This document shows, in pieces, positions 5,896 to 11,566 of a stretch of 11,566 nucleotides of DNA. Numbering within the stretch: position 1 is the stretch's first letter; each line of letters opens with the position of its first letter. The notes below the pieces were generated by a model. That model was not told the DNA's origin. It was given only the letters and a program-made list of their open reading frames with translations, and searched no databases. A program made the position numbers and the translations under genes. Source of the DNA: an uncultured Nitrosotalea sp. (GTDB lineage: Archaea > Thermoproteota > Nitrososphaeria > Nitrososphaerales > Nitrosopumilaceae); assembly GCA_946478655.1 (NCBI GenBank), contig CAMLDG010000005.1:1-11566 (forward strand), in the 5' to 3' direction.

Positions 5896-7419
5896 ATGGA
5901 CAAGATAATTGTATTAGATTTTGGTTCGCAGTATAGTCATCTCATTTGTAGAAGAATTAGAGAATTTTCAGTCTACTCCGAACTTGTTCCGTACGACATA
6001 CCACTAGAAGAATTGAAGAAAATGAATCCAAAGGGAATTGTATTCAGTGGAGGACCTGCAAGTGTATACAACAAGGATTCACCACAACCAACAAACGGAA
6101 TATTTGAGATAGGACTTCCCGTGCTTGGAATTTGTTATGGTCATCAATTAATTGTGAACAAATTTGGAGGTAAGGTTAAGCGTTCTCATAAAGAATATGG
6201 GTCTTCATTGCTTAGCATAGATAATAACTCTGATCTGCTTGCTGGCATGGGTCAATCAACAAGAGCATGGATGAGCCATGGTGACGCTGCAGAAAGTTTG
6301 CCTGAAGGATTCAAAGTAATAGGACACACAGAAAATTCTTTTGCAGCGGCAATTGCAAATAAGCAAAAAATGGTATATGGTATTCAATTTCATCCAGAAG
6401 TAGTTCATACTGAAAATGGAGTTCAAGTTCTCAAGAATTTTGTTCTAGACATATGTAAAGCAAAACAAGATTGGACCTTGGAGAATTTTATAGAATCAAC
6501 AGTATCAGATATTTCAAAAATTGATGGTGATGTGTTATGTGGAATAAGTGGAGGTGTTGATTCTACAGTAGCTGCAGTATTGATACAAAAGGCAATCGGA
6601 AATAGACTCAAGTGTGTTTTTGTAGACAATGGTCTTTTGCGACTTGATGAAGAAATAGAGGTAGAAAAAATGTTTGAGAATAATTTTGGGATGAATTTTA
6701 CAGCAATAAATGCCAAAGAGAGATTTCTTACAAGACTCAAAGGAATAACAGATCCTGAACAGAAACGAATGATTGTTGGAGAGGAATTTGTCAAAGTGTT
6801 TACAGAATTTGCTGAAAAGAATGGCCCGTTCAAGTGGCTAGGGCAAGGTACGCTTTATCCAGATGTAATAGAAAGCGGAGTTTCAAAAGGCCCAGCAGCT
6901 GTGATTAAAACTCATCACAATGTTGGTGGATTACCATCATGGCTTAACCTGCAAGTATTGGAACCTCTCAGGTTTCTTTACAAAGACGAGGTAAGAAAAG
7001 TAGGTAAAATTCTAGGCGTTCCAGATAAACTTCTTAACCGCCATCCATTTCCAGGACCTGGTCTTGCAGTAAGAATAATGGGAGAAGTAACTCCAGAAAA
7101 ATTACAAATTGCAAAACAGGCAAGCAAAATTGTTGAAAGTGAGCTTGAATCATCAGGATGGTACCACAAGGTTTGGCAGGCTTATGCAGCAGTAGGAGAT
7201 GATAGAGCAGTAGGGGTAGTGGGTGATGAACGAAAATATGGCCATGTCGTTCTTGTCAGAATAGTTGATTCTATCGATGCCATGACCGCAGATTGGACAA
7301 GATTGCCCTCTGAGATACTTGAAAGAATCAGCAATAGAATTACAAACGAGGTAGAGGATGTAGCTTGGGTTAGTTACGTAATTTCAAGCAAGCCACCAGC
7401 AACAATAGAGCCTCAATAA
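5896..7419 (+). CDS. guaA: GMP synthase (glutamine-hydrolysing), single chain
   Basis: A 507-residue GMP synthase, converting XMP, glutamine and ATP to GMP. The class I glutamine amidotransferase domain (1-190) has GGPASVY at 52-58, the nucleophile Cys80 in GICYGHQ, and the His166/Glu168 pair in FHPEV. The ATP-pyrophosphatase domain has the P-loop GISGGVDST at 216-224 and VDNGLLR at 243-249. The C-terminal dimerisation and XMP-binding domain contains HPFPGPGLAVR (383-393) and ends SKPPATIEPQ, where bacterial proteins end IEWE. ATG at 5896 puts MDKIIVLDFGSQYS at the N-terminus as in the family and leaves four bases after the preceding stop. An ATG at 5872 would overlap that gene and add a non-homologous extension. 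The fused form differs from the two-subunit enzyme of many euryarchaea. Confidence 0.96.
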   Translation: MDKIIVLDFGSQYSHLICRRIREFSVYSELVPYDIPLEELKKMNPKGIVFSGGPASVYNKDSPQPTNGIFEIGLPVLGICYGHQLIVNKFGGKVKRSHKEYGSSLLSIDNNSDLLAGMGQSTRAWMSHGDAAESLPEGFKVIGHTENSFAAAIANKQKMVYGIQFHPEVVHTENGVQVLKNFVLDICKAKQDWTLENFIESTVSDISKIDGDVLCGISGGVDSTVAAVLIQKAIGNRLKCVFVDNGLLRLDEEIEVEKMFENNFGMNFTAINAKERFLTRLKGITDPEQKRMIVGEEFVKVFTEFAEKNGPFKWLGQGTLYPDVIESGVSKGPAAVIKTHHNVGGLPSWLNLQVLEPLRFLYKDEVRKVGKILGVPDKLLNRHPFPGPGLAVRIMGEVTPEKLQIAKQASKIVESELESSGWYHKVWQAYAAVGDDRAVGVVGDERKYGHVVLVRIVDSIDAMTADWTRLPSEILERISNRITNEVEDVAWVSYVISSKPPATIEPQ

Positions 7420-7476
7420 AAAAGCAACTTAGTTTAGAAAAATCTATTTTAAAAGAAATTTTTTAAAAATTAGAGT
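7420..7476. terminator. T-rich bidirectional termination region
   Basis: The 57-bp gap between convergent guaA and the secreted repeat gene is nearly all A and T. On the plus strand it has CTATTTT and a run of six T (7460-7465). On the minus strand it has runs of five to six T. Archaeal RNA polymerase stops at T-runs without a hairpin, so this probably ends both transcripts. Confidence 0.5.
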
Positions 7477-8880
7477 TTATGGGACCACGTTTATTCTGGC
7501 GGTCGGTGGGTTTTGGTCCTGAATTACAGTAACCTTCACTGTGCTGCTGTCTGAACCGAATTGGTTGGTTACTGTGAGTTTGAATTCTAGTACCTTTTGT
7601 TGACCATAGTCAACAGATGGGGAGTAGAATGCTGGATGAGCAGTGCCACTCAATATGATAGTGACTGGGTCACCGCTAATTTGTACCCACTTGAATTTGA
7701 TATGGTCACCAGTACTTGCGCTTCCATCTAATACAACTCTGCTGTTTGGTGAGACTGTTTGATCTGGACCTGCATTAGCAACTGGTGGTTGTCCAGCTAC
7801 TGGGAGGTTATTGACCTTGACAGTGACAGAGCATGATGGGATGTCAACCATGTTATCTGATACATCTAGTGTGAATTGAAGTGTACCACTTGAGCCAGTT
7901 GGAGTTGGTGCTACAAATGTTGGGCTCATATCAGTGCTGGAAGATAGTTTTACTGGTTGTCCAGAAACCTGTCTCCAGTAGTAAGAGATAGTATCACCGC
8001 TTGGATTTGCAACTGATACTGGCAATCTTACTAGAGAATTAGAATTAACAGAAACATCTTGACATGCTACGGTTGGATCTTGATGAGTGCTCTTAACGGT
8101 GACTTTGGTCATGGCGGCTGCTTTTCCTCCGTGTCCATCATCGGCAGTAAATACAAACAACATGGTTGTAGTTTTGCCTGGTGCTACTGCAGGTGCAGTA
8201 AATGATGTAGTATCAGTATTAGTTGAGGATAATTGTATACTTGGACCAGAATATTGGCCCCATGCTAATGTCAATGGATCATTATCTTGATCTGTTGCAA
8301 CACCCTTGAGAGATACCATAGAACCCTCATCAACAACTTGATCTGGATTTACTGTAACAACCGGAGGATGATTCACGTGTAAGACTACAATATTGAATGT
8401 AGTAGTATCCTTTAGTCCATATCCATCATCTACAGTTAATGATAATTTCAATGACTTTACTTCATTTGCAGGAACTGGAGGAGAAACAAATGATATTACA
8501 GGAGCAGTAGAGGTTGGAGAAAATGTTATTGCATCACCGGAAACTTGACCCCATTGGTAGGTTAGTTTCTTGCCAACATCAGGAGTTGTTGACTTGAGAC
8601 CAGAAAGTGTGACTTTTGTGTTTTCGTATACGACGATGCTATTTGCAAGCGAACCTTGCAGGAAATATTGGCTTAATGTACCTGATCTTGCAACATCAGT
8701 TGTATAGAATTTAGCACAGTAAATGTGATCTGTACCTTGAAATTGTTGAATACATTGTTGAAGGAATTGTGCTGCACTGCCACTGTTTGGTGAACTAGTT
8801 TGGGCATTTGCAGATATTGTTGGTAATACTGCAGCGAAGATCATTGCAGCTAGTATAGCAACAAAAAATTTGTAATTCAA
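7477..8880 (-). CDS. Secreted four-repeat PKD/Ig-like protein
   Basis: A 467-residue exported protein. Residues 1-26 are a signal peptide: a Lys, a hydrophobic core, then ANA before Gln27, a typical cleavage site. A short N-terminal region (27-80) has Cys43 and Cys55. Four PKD-like beta-sandwich repeats follow, each with a W-x-Q-x-SG motif (Trp110, 207, 302, 398), a DDG or similar turn and a TVKV-type final strand. Repeat 3 carries Cys273 and Cys350, possibly a disulfide. Such domains serve extracellular adhesion or carbohydrate binding, so it may act at the S-layer or be released. There is no C-terminal membrane helix or sorting motif. It ends NPPTARINVVP, which looks like the start of a fifth repeat. 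The start is TTG at 8880, the only start codon giving a full signal peptide, close behind a TATA-like box. Confidence 0.85.
   Translation of the reverse strand: MNYKFFVAILAAMIFAAVLPTISANAQTSSPNSGSAAQFLQQCIQQFQGTDHIYCAKFYTTDVARSGTLSQYFLQGSLANSIVVYENTKVTLSGLKSTTPDVGKKLTYQWGQVSGDAITFSPTSTAPVISFVSPPVPANEVKSLKLSLTVDDGYGLKDTTTFNIVVLHVNHPPVVTVNPDQVVDEGSMVSLKGVATDQDNDPLTLAWGQYSGPSIQLSSTNTDTTSFTAPAVAPGKTTTMLFVFTADDGHGGKAAAMTKVTVKSTHQDPTVACQDVSVNSNSLVRLPVSVANPSGDTISYYWRQVSGQPVKLSSSTDMSPTFVAPTPTGSSGTLQFTLDVSDNMVDIPSCSVTVKVNNLPVAGQPPVANAGPDQTVSPNSRVVLDGSASTGDHIKFKWVQISGDPVTIILSGTAHPAFYSPSVDYGQQKVLEFKLTVTNQFGSDSSTVKVTVIQDQNPPTARINVVP
7513..8643 (-). repeat. Four tandem PKD-like domain repeats
   Basis: The protein encoded here has four diverged units of about 96 residues: roughly 80-170, 171-266, 267-362 and 363-456. 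The anchoring W-x-Q-x-SG motifs (WGQVSG, WGQYSG, WRQVSG, WVQISG) are 97, 95 and 96 residues apart. Boundaries after units 1 and 3 are proline-rich (NHPPVV, QPPVAN). The repeats are visible at protein level; the DNA has diverged. Confidence 0.8.
8803..8880 (-). other. Signal peptide coding segment
   Basis: It encodes residues 1-26 of the PKD-like protein: a short N-region with Lys4, a hydrophobic core (FFVAILAAMIFAAVLP) and the A-x-A site ANA at 24-26. This predicts Sec export and cleavage before Gln27. There is no twin arginine and no lipobox cysteine. Confidence 0.75.
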
Positions 8881-8900
8881 CTTGTCAGTTCTAAATTTTA

Positions 8901-8913
8901 GATTATTAAAAAA
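8901..8913 (-). promoter_or_regulatory. TATA-like box for the secreted repeat protein
   Basis: On the minus strand this reads TTTTTTAATAATC, preceded by a purine-rich AGAAAGG that could serve as a BRE. Its centre is 25-30 bp from the TTG at 8880, so transcription would begin almost at the start codon. Confidence 0.45.
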
Positions 8914-9012
8914 CCTTTCTCTTAATTTGTTGCATTATCCAGATCAGTTTTTTGATCGAAAAACACTGTTTGATATGATATTTTCATCAATTTTACACAA
9001 ATAATTGAAGGC
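8914..9012 (-). terminator. Spacer downstream of pfkB with T-runs and a small inverted repeat
   Basis: This is part of the longest non-coding gap (8881-9012). On the minus strand, downstream of the kinase stop, there is a run of five T (8959-8963). It is followed by the inverted repeat GATCA-6 nt-TGATC (8942-8957). The T-run could end the thermosome-kinase transcript. I see no tRNA or other RNA gene here. Confidence 0.35.
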
Positions 9013-10023
9013 TCATCTGCTATTAGTCCTAACAAACGACAAAACCTGGTCCATTGTTGGTGGAACTCCAATGGAGTTTCCGACATAGAGAGATGCCGCC
9101 GCATTTGCAAACTTTAGCCTTTCAAGGGAATCAAGATTTGCAAGATATCCAAGCATATTTGCAGCATCCCAGACGTCCCCAGCACCTGTTACAAATTTGG
9201 GTCGGACTTGGAAAGATTTGACATATTCCACGTCCTGTCCATTTGACCAGTATGATCCTGTAGAAGTATGAAGATCAATCGGTATCGAATGTTTCCTGGA
9301 TAGTTCAAGTACAAGATTCCTAGTCTCTTTTTCTCCAGAGATTGCCTCCAAGCCTGACTGTGCTAGAAGAAGATTGCATTCATTCTCATTCATACATAAG
9401 GAATCAAGATAACTTGCAATTTTCGGTAGTGATTCTTTGAATTCTTCAGCTCTTGTCTGAATGTCAGCTGGATCTAAAAAATGAAAAGCCGACGGGGACT
9501 TTGAAAATACAAACTGCGATAATTCTGTTCCTTTTTTATTGCTTGCCCAGTTTGTTACAATGACTGCATCAGCATTTGTTAACATATCTTGTTCTTGCGT
9601 TCCAAGTTTTTCAGGTCCAAAGTCTTCATTATCACCTAAATCAGAAATCATCATGTTTACAATGTTACCATCATTGTTGAATTCAAGTGATGTTGTTCTT
9701 CCTGGTTTTCCATCAATTATGGATAGGGAGACTTTGTCAAATGTAGAAAAAGTTTCTTTGATTATCTGAGAGCTGGTATTATCTGCAATTGTTATCAATG
9801 ATACTGGACATCCAAGTCTTGCTAGAGCATAAGCAACATTTGTTGCATTGCCACCTTTTAGATCTGTTTGCGGTATTCCACGAATACTTCCACCCAATTT
9901 ACTTTTTTCTAAAATTTGTTTGTAGAGATCATCTAAATTTTGAATTTTGATGATACGATCAAGAAAAAAGTCATTTAGAACAACAATTGAATTTAGTTTT
10001 AGATTTTCTAACTTTTCTAACAT
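9013..10023 (-). CDS. PfkB-family carbohydrate/nucleoside kinase
   Basis: A 336-residue member of the ribokinase/PfkB superfamily, cytoplasmic enzymes that phosphorylate sugars, nucleosides or sugar phosphates. The first signature region is KGGNATNVAYALARLG at 56-71. The NxxE-type motif is in MNENE at 211-215. The second signature is VTGAGDVWDAANMLG at 278-292, with GAGD at 280-283 forming the anion hole and Asp283 the likely catalytic base. The second signature deviates from the common DTxGAGDxF, and the N-terminal strand (SIVVLNDFFLDRII) lacks the usual GD/GN start, so the substrate cannot be inferred. The insertion at about 28-55 is probably part of the lid. ATG at 10023 is eight bases after the thermosome stop, implying a shared transcript. 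The end, TGA at 9013, precedes a T-rich spacer. Confidence 0.85.
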   Translation of the reverse strand: MLEKLENLKLNSIVVLNDFFLDRIIKIQNLDDLYKQILEKSKLGGSIRGIPQTDLKGGNATNVAYALARLGCPVSLITIADNTSSQIIKETFSTFDKVSLSIIDGKPGRTTSLEFNNDGNIVNMMISDLGDNEDFGPEKLGTQEQDMLTNADAVIVTNWASNKKGTELSQFVFSKSPSAFHFLDPADIQTRAEEFKESLPKIASYLDSLCMNENECNLLLAQSGLEAISGEKETRNLVLELSRKHSIPIDLHTSTGSYWSNGQDVEYVKSFQVRPKFVTGAGDVWDAANMLGYLANLDSLERLKFANAAASLYVGNSIGVPPTMDQVLSFVRTNSR

Positions 10024-10031
10024 GAAAAGGC

Positions 10032-11566
10032 TTAGCCCATTGGAGGACCTCTTCCGCCGCCACCTCGGCCGCCGGATGAGGCAATAACATCATCAATTCT
10101 AAGTATCATGCATGCTGCTTCAGTTGCGGATTTTATTATCTGCTCTTTTACTGCAACTGGTTCAATGATATCAATGGAGAACATGTCTGCTACTCTAGTG
10201 TTTCTTGCATCTATGCCTGTCCATTTCTTTCCTTGGCTATGTTTTGCACGAAGTGTAACCATGGTATTGATTGGATCCATTCCTGCATTCTCAGCAATGG
10301 TCAATGGTATGACTTCAAGTGCTTCAGCATACTTTTTAATTGCAAGTTGTTCTCTTCCTTCAAATTTATCTGCCCATTCCTTTAGGTGTGAAGCTATGAA
10401 TTCTTCTGGGGCTCCACCTCCAGCCACGACTGCTGGTTTTTCTATTACATCTTTTACAACCATCAAGGAATCGTGCATTGATCTGTCAACTTCGTCGACT
10501 ACTCTTTGAGATCCTCCTCTAAGCAATAATGTAATGGCCTTTGGATTTTTACAACCCTCAATGAAGACCCACTTGTCTGTCTCTACTTTTCTCTGTTCTA
10601 CGAGTTCTGCTGCACCCAAGTCCTTTGGAACCATATCATCGATATTACTACTAATTCTGCCTCCTGTTGCTTTGGCAAGTTTTGTCATATCACTTTCTTT
10701 TACTCTTCGAACTGAAAGTATGCCTTGTTTAGCTAGATAATGCTGTGCAATGTCGTCTATGCCTTTTTGACAGATTAACACATTTGCGCCAATTTGATGA
10801 ATCTTGTCTACCATAGATTTGAGCATTCTATTTTCTTCTTCAAGGAACATTTGCATTTGAGTAGGGTCGCTGATTCTGATTTCTGCACTCATCTCTGTCT
10901 TTTCAATCTCTAGAGCTGAATTCAGTAATGCAATCTTTGCCTTTTCTATTTTAGTAGGCATGCCGCTGTGGACAACTTCCTTGTCAAGCACTATGACTTT
11001 GATAAACTGAGTACCTCTAATAGAGCCGCCTGCTTTCTTTTCCACTTTGATATTATCAAGATCCACTCTATGTCCTTCTGCTTCCTTTTCTACAACTTGC
11101 AATATTGAATCAACTACAAGTTTGGATAACATGTCACTGTCTTCTGAGATAAGTTTTGATTGCATACTTGTTTTTGCAATTTTTAGTAGAATTTCTTTCT
11201 CATTTGGACTTACTTGCTTTGCCATTTCTGTGAGAAGTGAAAGTGCTTTTTCTGCTGCTGCTTGATATCCTTCAATTATTACTGTAGCATGGACATCTTT
11301 TTCCAAAAGTTCTTCTGCTTTAGCTAACATAGCACCACCAAATACTACAGAGGATGTGGTACCATCACCTACTTCATTATCGACAGTTTTCGAGATCTCA
11401 ACCATCATTTTTGCGGCTGGATGTTGAACATCAATTTCTTTTAGAATAGTAGCACCGTCATTTGTAATTGTAACATCGCCTAGAGAATCAACAAGCATTT
11501 TATCCATGCCTCGTGGGCCAAGACTTGTTCTTACAAGTTCTGCAACCAGTTTTGCTGCAGCAATGT
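10032..11566 (-). CDS. thsA: Thermosome subunit (group II chaperonin), N-terminus cut off
   Basis: Partial gene: 510 residues are visible, running off the right edge without a start, so roughly the first 30-40 residues are missing. Group II chaperonins form a double-ring ATP-driven folding chamber in the cytoplasm, homologous to eukaryotic CCT. The visible sequence starts in the equatorial domain with [12 protein letters not shown], followed by [10 protein letters not shown] and GDGTTS, the ATP-binding and hydrolysis motifs. The apical and intermediate domains follow, then GGGAPEEF and the returning equatorial segment with [10 protein letters not shown]. The C-terminus is a glycine-rich tail ([15 protein letters not shown]), typical of thermosomes. 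ATG at 11507 is internal, since homologous codons continue upstream to the edge. The paralogue type cannot be fixed from this fragment, so the A designation is nominal. The PfkB kinase gene follows closely. Confidence 0.95.
   Translation of the reverse strand, partial: IAAAKLVAELVRTSLGPRGMDKMLVDSLGDVTITNDGATILKEIDVQHPAAKMMVEISKTVDNEVGDGTTSSVVFGGAMLAKAEELLEKDVHATVIIEGYQAAAEKALSLLTEMAKQVSPNEKEILLKIAKTSMQSKLISEDSDMLSKLVVDSILQVVEKEAEGHRVDLDNIKVEKKAGGSIRGTQFIKVIVLDKEVVHSGMPTKIEKAKIALLNSALEIEKTEMSAEIRISDPTQMQMFLEEENRMLKSMVDKIHQIGANVLICQKGIDDIAQHYLAKQGILSVRRVKESDMTKLAKATGGRISSNIDDMVPKDLGAAELVEQRKVETDKWVFIEGCKNPKAITLLLRGGSQRVVDEVDRSMHDSLMVVKDVIEKPAVVAGGGAPEEFIASHLKEWADKFEGREQLAIKKYAEALEVIPLTIAENAGMDPINTMVTLRAKHSQGKKWTGIDARNTRVADMFSIDIIEPVAVKEQIIKSATEAACMILRIDDVIASSGGRGGGGRGPPMG

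Noticed and set aside
6423..6833. 136-codon minus-strand frame inside guaA
   Set aside because: It is antisense to the ATP-pyrophosphatase domain, low in charged residues, with no family resemblance.
8922..9110. Minus-strand open frame of 62 codons spanning the end of the kinase gene and the spacer
   Set aside because: It overlaps the conserved C-terminus of the PfkB protein in another frame and has no recognisable domain, helix or promoter.
10108..10509. 133-codon plus-strand frame inside the thermosome gene
   Set aside because: It is antisense to conserved chaperonin sequence; the Ser/Ala/Met-rich composition reflects the opposite strand.
1..11566. CRISPR array, insertion sequence, integrase, toxin-antitoxin or defence cluster
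   Set aside because: No regularly spaced repeats, transposase motifs, terminal inverted repeats or defence-type proteins are visible; the genes are housekeeping plus a few unknowns, with tiny gaps.

Overview
The window looks like ordinary chromosome from an AT-rich member of the Nitrososphaerota (Thaumarchaeota), most like the ammonia-oxidising Nitrosopumilales. Archaeal markers are an exosome Csl4 subunit, a group II chaperonin (thermosome), an archaeal-type pterin pyrophosphokinase (MptE), and TATA-like boxes about 26 bp upstream of several start codons. GMP synthase is a single chain here, whereas many euryarchaea split it into two subunits. The lineage is inferred from gene content and protein style; no rRNA or amo gene is present.

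Layout. At the left edge (2-241, +) is the C-terminal end of an ArsB/SLC13-type anion transporter. Next come csl4 (299-853) and pheA (858-1673), four bases apart on the plus strand. A minus-strand block converges on them: folP-like dihydropteroate synthase (3641-4507), guaB-like IMP dehydrogenase (2171-3610) and a small two-helix membrane protein (1670-2134). That last gene shares a CTAG stop palindrome with pheA. Divergent from folP on the plus strand are mptE (4544-5284), an unrecognised coiled-coil protein (5328-5891) and guaA (5896-7419). A T-rich convergent spacer separates guaA from a secreted four-repeat PKD/Ig-like protein (7477-8880, -). The right edge holds a PfkB-family sugar kinase (9013-10023, -) eight bases downstream of a thermosome subunit (10032 to the window edge, -).

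The centre has a metabolic logic. GuaB and GuaA make XMP and then GMP. GMP leads to GTP, the precursor of pterins. MptE activates the hydroxymethyl-dihydropterin, and the FolP-like enzyme would couple it to an arylamine. PheA belongs to phenylalanine synthesis and Csl4 to RNA processing and decay.

The region is gene-dense. The largest gap is 132 bp (8881-9012), and I see no tRNA, rRNA, CRISPR array, insertion sequence or phage gene. No obvious new multi-gene system is visible. The points worth a second look are a missing catalytic Arg-Tyr pair in the GuaB flap, an altered arylamine-binding loop in the FolP-like enzyme, the unknown protein between mptE and guaA, and the secreted repeat protein that stops at the threshold of a fifth repeat.
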